Assembly: GCA_038745585.1 (NCBI GenBank) | Contig: JBCDLH010000007.1 | Location: 124,001 to 188,000, forward strand | Direction of reading: 5' to 3' | Length of the DNA: 64,000 nt | Source of the DNA: HLUCCA09 sp038745585 | GTDB taxonomy: Bacteria; Pseudomonadota; Alphaproteobacteria; Rhodobacterales; Rhodobacteraceae | Shown: in pieces, positions 32,231 to 40,350 of the stretch | How positions within the stretch are numbered: the first letter of the stretch is position 1 | How the letters are laid out: each line of letters opens with the position of its first letter | Notes under the pieces: model-generated | Seen by the model: only the letters and a program-made list of their open reading frames with translations | The model's database searches: none | What the model was told of the DNA's origin: nothing | Position numbers and translations under genes: made by a program

Positions 32231-34729
32231 ATGATCCGCTTCCTCCTGTCTGCCTTCGGCAGCCTCTTCACGCTTCTGACCACCGGCGCGCTCTTTGTCG
32301 CTTTGGTGGCAATGGCGGTCTTATGGATGTACGGGCGCGAATTGCCCGACCATGAGGAGCTTGCGAACTACGCCCCAAAGACGATCAGCCGGGTCTATTC
32401 AGTCGAGGGGCAGATCATAGACGAGTTTGCCGTCGAGCGGCGCCTGTTCATCGCGTCATCCGACATTCCCGACCTCGTCAAGGAGGCGTTCATCTCGGCT
32501 GAAGACAAAAACTTTTACACCCATGCGGGCTATGACCCGCGGGGCATGGTCGCCGCCGCCGTTGACGCGGCCCAGGGCGAGGGTCTGCGCGGCGCCTCGA
32601 CGATCACCCAGCAGGTGATGAAGAACTTCCTTCTTTCGGGCGACCGAACCATCGAGCGCAAGATGAAGGAGATTATCCTGGCCGCTCGGGTCGAGACCGC
32701 GCTCAGCAAGGACAAGATCCTCGAGCTCTACCTCAACGAGATCTATCTCGGCGCCAATTCCTATGGCGTTGCCGCCGCAGCGCAGACTTATTTCAATAAG
32801 ACCTTGGCCGAGCTCGAGCCGCACGAGGCTGCCTATCTCGCAGCCCTGCCCAAAGCCCCTTCGACACTGCACCCGGTGCGCGCCAGAGAGGAGGCGACAG
32901 GGCGGCGCAACTTTGTGCTGCGCGAGATGTACGAGAACGGCTATCTCGACCGTCCTACATTTGAGGCCGAACGCGAAAAGCCGCTACGCTCTGTGCAAAA
33001 CGGCGATTTCGACAGTTTTCGCCGTGCTTTGCCGCCGCGCAACTACTTCACCGACGAGATCCGCCGGCAGCTCTCATCGGATTTCGGCGAGGAGGAGTTC
33101 TTCGGCGGCGGCCTCACGATCCGAGCGACCGTCGACCCCGATCTGCAGACGCGCGCCGAATTGGCGCTGCGCACCGCGCTCGAAAACTACGACCGCGCCC
33201 AGGGTATCTGGCGCGGAACAGGCGAGAGCGTCCCAGCCGAGGCTTTGACCGAGGCGGCCTGGCGCGACGCGCTGCGCGACGTAGAGGTCGCGCGCGACGT
33301 GGATCTTGGAGGGTATTGGCACCCGGCGGTGGTCTTCGAGGTCGCCGAGATGTCGCTCACCCTAGGGGTCGAGGGCGTCCGCGATCCAGCCGTGATCCCG
33401 CGCGAGGATATCCGCTGGATCCGGGGCGACTTCTTTGAGAATTTCGAGCCCGGCCAGGTCGTCCATGTCCGGCGGAAGGCCGATGCCGAGGGCTGGACCT
33501 TGCGCCAGATCCCCGAAGTGCAGGGCGCCTTCATGGCGATGGACGTGCACAATGGCCGCGTCTTGGCCATGCAGGGCGGCTTTTCCTATCAGAACTCGGT
33601 CTTCAACCGTGTGACGCAAGCCACGCGGCAGCCGGGCTCGTCCTTCAAGCCCTTCGTTTATGCCGCGGCGCTCGACAGCGGCTATACGCCAGCCACCATC
33701 GTCGTGGACGCACCCATCGAGATCAACACGCCCGAGGGCGTCTGGCGCCCGCAGAACGCGTCAAACCGGTTTTATGGGCCAACGCCTCTGCGCACCGGGA
33801 TCGAGCAGTCGCGGAACCTCATGACGATCCGCCTCGGCGAGGAGATCGGCATGGATCTCGTCGCCCGCTATGCCGAGGATTTCGGCATCTACGACGATAT
33901 GAACCCGTTTCTGGCCAACGCCCTCGGCGCACAGGAAACAACACTCTACAAGATGGTGGCAGCCTATTCGATGTTTGCCAATGGCGGCGAGCGCGTCGAG
34001 CCGACGCTTGTGGACCGCGTTCAGGATCGGTGGGGCGCCACCGTTTACAAGCATGACCAGCGCCGCTGCCCCGAATGCGAGCTGGCCGCCCTTGCCCCCG
34101 GTGCTGCGCCGCGGATCATCACCGACCGCGATACCGCCATCGACGCGATCACCGCCTACCAGATCACTTCCATGATGCAGGGCGGCGTGCAGCGCGGCAC
34201 GGGCGCGAGCACCGTGGGCAATGCCGGGCTCGGCGTGCCCATTGCAGGCAAGACCGGTACGACGAATGACAGCAAGGACGTATGGTTCGTCGGCTATTCG
34301 TCGAACATTGCCGCAGGTTGCTACATTGGGCATGACCAGCCGCGCTCGCTCGGCCCCGGGGCCTATGGCGGCACGCTGTGCGGACCGGTCTTCTCGCAAT
34401 TCATGAAAGAGGCGGTCGCCAAGTATGGCGGCGGCCAATTCGCGGTGCCGCCCGGTGGCTACTTCGTCAAGATCGACCGGTTCTCCGGCGCGCTTCTTCC
34501 AGATACGGCGAGCGGGACGAATGTCGTCGCAGAGTATCTGCGCGATGGCGAGGTGCCGATCTTTGGCGTGGCACTCGATGGCGGCTTTACCATGGGCGAG
34601 AATGTCGTGCTCTTCGAGCGCGGGCAAAACCCGCAGAACACGCGGACAGTCACGACATCGACGGGACGCGCGGTCGAGATCGCGCCGAAGGCGTCTTTCG
34701 GGTCGCTTTCATCGGGTGGGCTCTACTAA
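32231..34729 (+). CDS. mrcA: penicillin-binding protein 1A
   Basis: An 832-residue bifunctional peptidoglycan synthase anchored in the inner membrane by one N-terminal segment (residues about 10-33). The GT51 glycosyltransferase domain shows 'EAFISAEDKNFYTHAGYDPR' (catalytic Glu91), 'GASTITQQVMKNFLLSGDRT' and 'RKMKEIILAARVE'. The transpeptidase domain has 'RQPGSSFKPFVYAA' (SxxK serine), 'SRN' in 'GIEQSRNLMTIRL', and 'AGKTGTTNDSKDVWFVGY'. The frame extends upstream to 32126, but the ATG at 32231 begins the cytoplasmic and membrane anchor sequence. Confidence 0.95.
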   Translation: MIRFLLSAFGSLFTLLTTGALFVALVAMAVLWMYGRELPDHEELANYAPKTISRVYSVEGQIIDEFAVERRLFIASSDIPDLVKEAFISAEDKNFYTHAGYDPRGMVAAAVDAAQGEGLRGASTITQQVMKNFLLSGDRTIERKMKEIILAARVETALSKDKILELYLNEIYLGANSYGVAAAAQTYFNKTLAELEPHEAAYLAALPKAPSTLHPVRAREEATGRRNFVLREMYENGYLDRPTFEAEREKPLRSVQNGDFDSFRRALPPRNYFTDEIRRQLSSDFGEEEFFGGGLTIRATVDPDLQTRAELALRTALENYDRAQGIWRGTGESVPAEALTEAAWRDALRDVEVARDVDLGGYWHPAVVFEVAEMSLTLGVEGVRDPAVIPREDIRWIRGDFFENFEPGQVVHVRRKADAEGWTLRQIPEVQGAFMAMDVHNGRVLAMQGGFSYQNSVFNRVTQATRQPGSSFKPFVYAAALDSGYTPATIVVDAPIEINTPEGVWRPQNASNRFYGPTPLRTGIEQSRNLMTIRLGEEIGMDLVARYAEDFGIYDDMNPFLANALGAQETTLYKMVAAYSMFANGGERVEPTLVDRVQDRWGATVYKHDQRRCPECELAALAPGAAPRIITDRDTAIDAITAYQITSMMQGGVQRGTGASTVGNAGLGVPIAGKTGTTNDSKDVWFVGYSSNIAAGCYIGHDQPRSLGPGAYGGTLCGPVFSQFMKEAVAKYGGGQFAVPPGGYFVKIDRFSGALLPDTASGTNVVAEYLRDGEVPIFGVALDGGFTMGENVVLFERGQNPQNTRTVTTSTGRAVEIAPKASFGSLSSGGLY

Positions 34730-34880
34730 GCGGGTTCCGCGTCGCGGGCGCTCCCGGGGCGGCACACCCCCCGCTCCGACCTGCCTTCTCTCTGCATTCC
34801 GGCGTTGCGCTTAGGGCTCCTTGCGAGCACCCTGAGGCGCGCCTATACCCCAAGCCTGACCTGCAGCCATAGGAGGATCC

Positions 34881-36005
34881 ATGCGCGCAGAGACGCAAGC
34901 CACGGTGGAGAAGGTGCGCAAATCGCTCGACCTTCTGGGCCAGCGTCTCGGATTGGAGACGGTCGACCACCGGCTGGAAGAGTTTAACGCGCGGGTTGAG
35001 GACCCGACCCTGTGGGACGACCCTGCCGCGGCGCAAAAGCTGATGCGCGATCGGCAGACCCTGGTCGACGCGGTCGGGACCTACCGCGCAATCCGACAGG
35101 ACCTCGAAGACAATATCGAGCTCATTGAGCTTGGCGAGCTGGAAGCGGACGGAGATGTCGTCGCCGAAGCCGAAACGGCGCTGAAAGCCCTTGCAGAGAC
35201 GGCTGCCGCCAAAGAAATCGAGGCGCTGCTCGACGGCGAGGCGGACGCCAACGACACGTTTCTTGAGATCAACTCAGGAGCGGGCGGCACTGAAAGCTGC
35301 GACTGGGCCGCGATGCTCGCGCGCATGTATGTCCGCTGGGCCGAGAAGCGGGGCTACAAGGTCGAGCTGCAAGCCGAAAGTGCCGGCGAGGAGGCGGGGA
35401 TCAAATCCGCGACCTATAAAATCAGCGGCCACAACGCCTATGGCTGGCTAAAGTCGGAAAGCGGCGTGCATCGCCTCGTGCGGATTTCGCCCTATGACAG
35501 TTCCGCCCGGCGGCACACCTCATTTTCCTCCGTTTGGGTCTATCCGGTCGTGGACGACAATATCGAAATCGAGGTGAACCCCGCCGATATCCGCATCGAC
35601 ACCTACCGCTCGTCCGGTGCGGGCGGGCAGCACGTCAACACAACCGACTCGGCCGTGCGGATCACCCATCTGCCGACCAACATCGTTGTCACCTCGTCCG
35701 AAAAGTCTCAGCATCAAAACCGGGACATCGCGATGAAAGCGCTGAAATCGCGGCTCTACCAAATGGAGCTCGATAAGCGCAACGAGGCCATCCAGGAGGC
35801 GCACGAAGCCAAGGGCGAGGCCGGCTGGGGAAACCAGATCCGCTCCTACGTGCTGCAGCCCTACCAGATGGTGAAGGATCTGCGGACGAACTTCGAGACC
35901 TCCGACACATCGGGCGTGCTCGACGGCGATCTCGACGGGCTTATGGCCGCGACCCTGGCGCAACAGGTCGCGGGTAAGTCCCGCGCGGAGGCCGGCGCGG
36001 ACTAA
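34881..36005 (+). CDS. prfB: peptide chain release factor 2
   Basis: RF2 terminates translation at UGA and UAA. The 374-residue protein has the catalytic 'SSGAGGQHVNTTDSAVRITH' (GGQ) and the codon-recognition loop 'RISPYDSSARRHTSF', where SPY replaces the SPF of E. coli, as I recall for alphaproteobacterial RF2. The gene is a single continuous frame from ATG 34881 with an AGGAGG site. The programmed +1 frameshift found in E. coli prfB is absent. Confidence 0.96.
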   Translation: MRAETQATVEKVRKSLDLLGQRLGLETVDHRLEEFNARVEDPTLWDDPAAAQKLMRDRQTLVDAVGTYRAIRQDLEDNIELIELGELEADGDVVAEAETALKALAETAAAKEIEALLDGEADANDTFLEINSGAGGTESCDWAAMLARMYVRWAEKRGYKVELQAESAGEEAGIKSATYKISGHNAYGWLKSESGVHRLVRISPYDSSARRHTSFSSVWVYPVVDDNIEIEVNPADIRIDTYRSSGAGGQHVNTTDSAVRITHLPTNIVVTSSEKSQHQNRDIAMKALKSRLYQMELDKRNEAIQEAHEAKGEAGWGNQIRSYVLQPYQMVKDLRTNFETSDTSGVLDGDLDGLMAATLAQQVAGKSRAEAGAD

Positions 36006-36039
36006 CCCAACCCTTTGGCGCCACTCGAACGCCAGCGGG

Positions 36040-36090
36040 GAAGGGGAGGGGGGCAGGGGGGCCAGCCCCCCGTCTCCTGCGGAGCCTCCC
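36040..36090. repeat. GC-rich inverted-repeat element downstream of prfB
   Basis: A run of G-tracts followed by C-tracts (GGGGGGC close to GCCCCCC, then CTCCTGCGGAG and CCCCCGGGG) just after the prfB stop. It resembles the hairpin at 40311-40333 and may be a transcript-end structure of the dispersed type described below, although it lacks a T-run. Confidence 0.45.
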
Positions 36091-36108
36091 CCGGGGCAAG
36101 TGTGTTGA

Positions 36109-37023
36109 TCAGACTGTTTGATACGGCCTGTTTTCGCGGATCATTGCGTTGAGGATTGTCAGCAGTTTGCGTGTGACGGCGATGATGGCTTGCTTTGGTG
36201 CTTTGCCGTTTGCTCTGAGCCTGTCTGAGAAAGCGCGCAGCGAGGGAGCGGTTCGCGCCGCAGTCAGGCCAGCCATGTTGAGCACGTCCCGCAGGCTCTT
36301 GCGCCCGCCGCCGATCCGGCTTTTGCCGGTGCGCAGCCCGCTGTCTCGGGCCATGGGCGCCAGCCCTGCGCGGGCGGCAACCTGGCGCGACGTACATGTG
36401 CTGAGTTCCGGCATCTAGGCTACAAGTGCCGTGGCGGATACCGGTCCCACGCCCGGGGTTGTGCGCAGAAGAGCAGCCCGGCGCCGCAGGTCTTCGCACG
36501 AGTCCATGCATTGCGCGATGGCGGCCTCGATGCTGTCGATTTCGCGCTGCAAGAGCCGCAGGACACGCATGACAGAGGTTTGCATGCCTGTGTCGGCGGT
36601 TTGGGCCAGACGGATCTTTTCGCGCTTGGCGTCTTCGACCAACTGGCGGCGGCGCAGTTGCAAGGCTTTGAGGTGGCTTACCTCCTTTGGCTCTGGCGGG
36701 CACTGTGGCAAATCCAGCCGTGTGGCCATTCCGCGGATCACACCGGCATCCACCCGGTCGGTCTTTGCCAGCCGCCCAAGCGAGGTGGCAAAGGCGCGCG
36801 CCCGACGCGGGTTGATGCGGATCGCGGGAACGCCGGCCTGCGCGAGCGCTGTACGAAGCGGTGTCTCAGATCCGCCAGAAGCCTCAAACGCGACGCACCC
36901 ACCACGTTTTGCTACGTGCCTTGCGAAGGCTTCCAGATCGTCATTGCTAACCCGCTCGTGCCCATCTGGGCCGACCACGTCGACCCAGCTCTTCGCGACA
37001 TCGACACCGAAGACGTTTTCCAT
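36109..37023 (-). pseudogene. IS110-type transposase interrupted by an in-frame amber codon
   Basis: The frame reads 'MENVFGVDVAKSWVDVVG' (first catalytic Asp), 'CVAFEASGGSETPLRTALAQ' (Glu) and 'RLAKTDRVDAGVIRGMA' (Asp pair), forming the RuvC-like DEDD domain. It then passes a coiled-coil region to 'LLRTTPGVGPVSATALVA', where TAG at 36417-36415 stops it. The same frame continues at once with 'MPELSTCTSRQVAARAGLAP' and 'TGKSRIGGGRKSLRDVLNMA', the Tnp_20 domain with its conserved serine. The TAG lies where family members usually have a Glu codon, so a single point mutation explains it. Joined, the protein would be of normal length (about 304 residues). Confidence 0.85.
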
Positions 37024-37055
37024 CCTGATACCCCTGTTCCGTTTGCCGGAAAAAC

Positions 37056-37079
37056 GCCCCACTGGGGCCTTTTCTTTTT
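37056..37079 (+). terminator. terminator-like hairpin in the IS110 non-coding end
   Basis: GCCCC-ACT-GGGGC followed by CTTTTCTTTTT on the plus strand, lying 33 bp from the transposase start on its upstream side. It could end plus-strand transcription entering the element or be part of the element's structured RNA. The stem is only 5 bp with a 3-base loop. Confidence 0.45.
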
Positions 37080-37366
37080 CCGGCTGCACCACGGGATCGG
37101 CTGCAACCGTCCAAATCAAGTGTGCAGGACAAACCATTGCGGGCGGGGCTCAGGCCCGGAGACGATGTCTTCTCATCTGGATATTTACGAGCTCCCGCCC
37201 GCACCCACCCTGACACGTCACAGACAGACTGGATATTTGACGCCCAAAGAAGGGGCGGGGGCTTGCACCGGCCTGCAGGCTTGGCGCGCCGATCGCGCCG
37301 TCGCGGCGGTGGGGCGCGTTGACCGGGCCCGGCTTTCGGGCATCCTGAGAGCGGGAGGAGCGAGAC

Positions 37367-38161
37367 ATGACGGATCTTTCGCAAGACACAGCGCCCGAGG
37401 CAGCGCCGAAGCCCGACATCGCCATTCTAGACCTGTCTGATCTGCGCTATGCGCTGGCCAGCGGCTGGGCCGATTGGCGGGCGGCGCCTGGCATCGGGAC
37501 GATCTTTTCGGGGTTCTACGTGCTGGGCGGGCTCCTTTTGGCCTTTGTCTCGGGCGGCTTTGTCTTTCAGACCTTGATCCTAGCCCTGGGTTTCCCGCTC
37601 TTTGCGCCCTTCGCGGCGGTCGGGCTCTACGAGACCTCGCGCCGGCTGGAACGCGGCGAGCGCCTTGTCCTACGGGAGATCTTCGGCGTGGTCCTGCGCG
37701 AGAAGGACCGGCAGATCCCGTGGGCCGGCGCGATCATCGTGATCTACTTTCTCTTTTACTCCTTTCTCGCCCACATGATCTTTGCGCTTTTTATGAGCTC
37801 GAGCCCGCTGACGAACATCTCGACGTCCTACGAGGCGTTCCTAACGGCGAATGGCATGACGATGATCGCGGTCCAGCTCGCCATGGGCGCTGTCCTCGGG
37901 ATCATCCTCTTCGGGCTCACCGTCTTTTCGCTGCCGTTGATGCTCGACAAAGAGATCGACTTTATGACAGCGATGCTGCTCTCATTCCAGGCACTGCGCG
38001 AGAACCTGGCCGTGATGCTACTTTGGGCGCTCACGATAGGCGTCATCGTTGTGGCCGCGATGGTGCCCGCGTTTCTGGGGCTGTTCGTTGCGCTGCCCGT
38101 CCTCGGGCATGCGAGCTGGCACCTGTACCGACGCGCCTTGATCCACCCCGACGCAGGCTAG
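37367..38161 (+). CDS. DUF2189 integral membrane protein
   Basis: A 264-residue protein with about six hydrophobic segments, starting at ATG 37367 after a GGAGGAG site. Recognisable family features are 'LRYALASGWADWRAAPGIGT', 'GFPLFAPFAAVGLYETSRRL' and 'FSLPLMLDKEIDFMTAML'. DUF2189 proteins are annotated as putative cytochrome c oxidase subunit I-like, but they lack heme ligands; the function is unknown. The stop lies 7 bp from the end of ilvH, which is convergent. Confidence 0.85.
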   Translation: MTDLSQDTAPEAAPKPDIAILDLSDLRYALASGWADWRAAPGIGTIFSGFYVLGGLLLAFVSGGFVFQTLILALGFPLFAPFAAVGLYETSRRLERGERLVLREIFGVVLREKDRQIPWAGAIIVIYFLFYSFLAHMIFALFMSSSPLTNISTSYEAFLTANGMTMIAVQLAMGAVLGIILFGLTVFSLPLMLDKEIDFMTAMLLSFQALRENLAVMLLWALTIGVIVVAAMVPAFLGLFVALPVLGHASWHLYRRALIHPDAG

Positions 38162-38168
38162 TCCCGTC

Positions 38169-38744
38169 CTAGCCGGCCTCGGCGTCGGCGCCCCGAGCGA
38201 TGGCTGCGACGCCCGTCCGTGCGATCTCGACGAGCCCCAGCGGGCGCATGAGCTCTGCAAACGCATCGATCTTCTCGGGCGTTCCGGTCAACTCAAAGAC
38301 AAAGCTCTCTAGGGTGGAGTCGACCGCATTGGCACGAAAGATGTCGGCCATGCGCAGCGCTTCGACGCGTTTGTCGCCCGTTCCCGCCACCTTGAGAAGC
38401 GCAAGCTCGCGCTCGACGGCGGGGCCCTCGACCGTCAGGTCCATCACCGCATGGACCGGTACCATGCGTTCGAGCTGCGCCTTGATCTGTTCGATGACCG
38501 CCGGTGTCCCCGTTGTCACGACCGTGATGCGCGAGCGCCGGCCGGTATGGTCGACCTCGGCTACGGTCAGGCTCTCGATGTTGTAGCCCCGGCCCGAAAA
38601 GAGCCCGATGACCCGGGCCAGCACGCCCGCCTCGTTGTCGACGACGACAGCCAGCGTATGGCGCTCCTCGGCCTCGGAATGGGGGTCGCGCAGGTCATAG
38701 GCGGAGTGTTTGGACGAGCCTTTTTTGATTTTGAGGGCGGACAT
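38169..38744 (-). CDS. ilvH: acetolactate synthase small (regulatory) subunit
   Basis: The regulatory subunit that stimulates the large subunit and confers valine feedback inhibition in branched-chain amino acid synthesis. The 191-residue protein has the N-terminal ACT domain 'LAVVVDNEAGVLARVIGLFS' and 'RGYNIESLTVAEVDHTGRRS', then a C-terminal ACT-like domain including 'RANAVDSTLESFVFELTGTP'. An extra N-terminal segment of about 28 residues precedes the ACT domain, which is usual in Rhodobacteraceae. It is separated from ilvI by two genes on the opposite strand. Confidence 0.95.
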   Translation of the reverse strand: MSALKIKKGSSKHSAYDLRDPHSEAEERHTLAVVVDNEAGVLARVIGLFSGRGYNIESLTVAEVDHTGRRSRITVVTTGTPAVIEQIKAQLERMVPVHAVMDLTVEGPAVERELALLKVAGTGDKRVEALRMADIFRANAVDSTLESFVFELTGTPEKIDAFAELMRPLGLVEIARTGVAAIARGADAEAG

Positions 38745-39048
38745 GGTGGATCTGCTCTTTGCGGTCTGACGAAGGGCGTTGGGCCTGTTAGCAGGCCCCT
38801 ATGTCGCCTGCATCCCCAAAAGTGTGCGTGGCTGGGAGGGGCAGTCTCTCGCCAGAGTGCAGGAGCGACCTGCGCCAGCGCACGCTTATGTCACAAAAGG
38901 CGGGCCTCTTTGCATCAAACTGTAACACTTCGCGCCAATTTGGCCGGTGGGGTCACGTCGCTGTGGCGGGGCTGGGGCCGCCGGTGTCGGGGGCGTAGAC
39001 CGTGGCCATCGCAACACCCTGCCGCATATCAGGAAAAGGATCATCGCC
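38745..39048. other. divergent intergenic region upstream of ilvH, with a stem-loop
   Basis: About 300 bp between ilvH and a plus-strand gene. A perfect stem, GGGCCTG-TTAG-CAGGCCC, lies at 38781-38798, 36 bp ahead of the ilvH start in its probable leader. There is no T-run, so it is not an obvious terminator; I see no leader peptide with branched-chain codons here. The remainder shows nothing recognisable. Confidence 0.4.
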
Positions 39049-39585
39049 ATGACTGCCCCCGCCGCTTCCGTCGCCCCCGCTGCTCCCATCGCCCCCGCTG
39101 CTCCGATCGCTGCCCGCACGAGGGTCTCGATGCGGACCGCCATGACCGTTCTGACCGCCGGGGCATTCTCAACGGTCGCGTTCGACGCCTTCGGCCAAGC
39201 GTTGAGCCCCGCCCTCGGTTTTGCCCAGCTTGCGCCCGTGGGCCTCGCTAATGCGACGATCCAGGCCGTCTTTGGCAGCGGCTCGCGCCCGGGCGCCGAA
39301 GCGTTGCACTACTTTGCAGGCATGATCGCCTATCCCGCTGGCTGGCTGCTCGTCGCCGAGCCACTGCGCGCCCGCTTCGCGCCCGTCCTCCCCTGGATCG
39401 TCGCCGCGACGCTCTACGGCGTCTTCCTTTGGGCGTTCGCGCTCTACGGCATGGCCCATCTCGTGGCCGGAATGCCGCCCTTTCTCGGCTTCTCTGGCAT
39501 CACCTGGGTCGCACTTGTCGGCCACGTGCTTTTTGCGCTGGTTGCGGCCAGTGTCGGGAAGTTGCGCGATCCCTCCGCGACTTAG
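39049..39585 (+). CDS. hypothetical membrane protein between ilvH and ilvI
   Basis: A 178-residue protein. The N-terminus has a Pro/Ala/Val repeat ('APAASVAPAAPIAPAAPIAA'), followed by about four hydrophobic segments ('AMTVLTAGAFSTVAFDAFGQ', 'LHYFAGMIAYPAGWLLVAEP', 'VAATLYGVFLWAFALYGMA' and 'LVGHVLFALVAASVG'). ATG 39049 follows an AGGAAAAGGA site. I recognise no characterised family. Confidence 0.65.
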   Translation: MTAPAASVAPAAPIAPAAPIAARTRVSMRTAMTVLTAGAFSTVAFDAFGQALSPALGFAQLAPVGLANATIQAVFGSGSRPGAEALHYFAGMIAYPAGWLLVAEPLRARFAPVLPWIVAATLYGVFLWAFALYGMAHLVAGMPPFLGFSGITWVALVGHVLFALVAASVGKLRDPSAT

Positions 39586-39675
39586 GCCCGTCGCGCGGAG
39601 CGTTCCGCGTCCAGGCGTCGGCCCCGTTCCGGGCCGGCGCCTCACTCTTGCCGAAAATCCCCGCTAGCAGGCCGT

Positions 39676-40143
39676 ATGCGCACCGGCACGCCTTTCTCCC
39701 GTATGGTCGGCATGACCATGGTCACGACGGCCATCCTCGGCATCTGCATCCTGATACCGTTCCGGAACGTGCCGATCCTCGCGGCGCTCGACGCGCGCGG
39801 GATCGCAACGCAAGCGACCATCACCGAGGTCGGCGAGCCCTACCGCAGGAAATGGCGGAGCCGAGGCCACCGTTCGCAGGATTTCAGCTACCGCTACCAA
39901 TCTGCTGACGGTGTTTGGCACCAAGCCGAGATGACCCGCATCCGGCGCAATTCGCGCACGCTCCATGTCGGATATGAGTTCGAGCTTGTCTACCTGCCGG
40001 ACCGACCGCAGGTGCACAACAGCGCCCTGCAAAGCCGTTACGCGGATATGGGCATGGTCTGGCTCTTGCTGCCGCTCGCAGCGCTCTGCGGCTGGCGCGC
40101 CTGGGTCGAACGCCGTGTCGTTATCCGCGAATGGTCACGCTGA
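39676..40143 (+). CDS. DUF3592-like membrane protein
   Basis: A 155-residue protein with an N-terminal and a C-terminal transmembrane segment and a soluble domain between ('ATQATITEVGEPYRRKW', 'FSYRYQSADGVWHQAEMT', 'VGYEFELVYLPDRPQVHN'). The pattern 'G..V.V.YLP..P....' is that of DUF3592. The function is unknown. The gene is convergent with ilvI; their stops are about 200 bp apart, with a hairpin element between. Confidence 0.65.
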   Translation: MRTGTPFSRMVGMTMVTTAILGICILIPFRNVPILAALDARGIATQATITEVGEPYRRKWRSRGHRSQDFSYRYQSADGVWHQAEMTRIRRNSRTLHVGYEFELVYLPDRPQVHNSALQSRYADMGMVWLLLPLAALCGWRAWVERRVVIREWSR

Positions 40144-40281
40144 GCGCACGCCGCATTGCGCGTCCCATAGAGCGGACGCCTATGCGCGCCTCGGCTCTCT
40201 TGGGGCATCGATCCTTGCCCTCTGTACCGCCGAGTGCTTTCAATCGCTGACCGCGCCCATAGCGAGCGATACCCTTTACCC

Positions 40282-40333
40282 TCATCTTGGCAAAAATACT
40301 CTCGGGGGGTCTGGGGGGCAGACGGCCCCCCAG
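40282..40333 (-). terminator. hairpin and A/T core element downstream of ilvI
   Basis: On the minus strand, CTGGGGGGC-cgtct-GCCCCCCAG (40333-40311), a perfect 9-bp stem, begins 17 bases after the ilvI stop. It is followed by a C-run and then GAGTATTTTTGCCAAGATGAGG. The stem is a plausible transcript terminator or 3' stabiliser. The A/T core also matches the dispersed intergenic motif found at 42417, 43930 and 55857. Confidence 0.6.
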
Positions 40334-40350
40334 CCTCGCCAGGGATCAGA

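Larger units (their letters stand above)
36100..37140 (-). mobile_element. IS110-family insertion remnant
   Basis: An element defined by its DEDD transposase gene and a non-coding flank of more than 100 bp upstream of that gene (right side in window coordinates). IS110 elements lack clear terminal inverted repeats, so both ends given here are approximate; the left end is presumed to lie between the GC-rich element and the transposase stop. In the IS110 subgroup the bridge RNA is encoded in the non-coding end upstream of the transposase, which here would be about 37024-37140. Confidence 0.7.

Noticed and set aside
34881..36005. Programmed +1 frameshift in prfB
   Set aside because: The coding frame is continuous from ATG 34881 to the stop; there is no in-frame early TGA to shift across.
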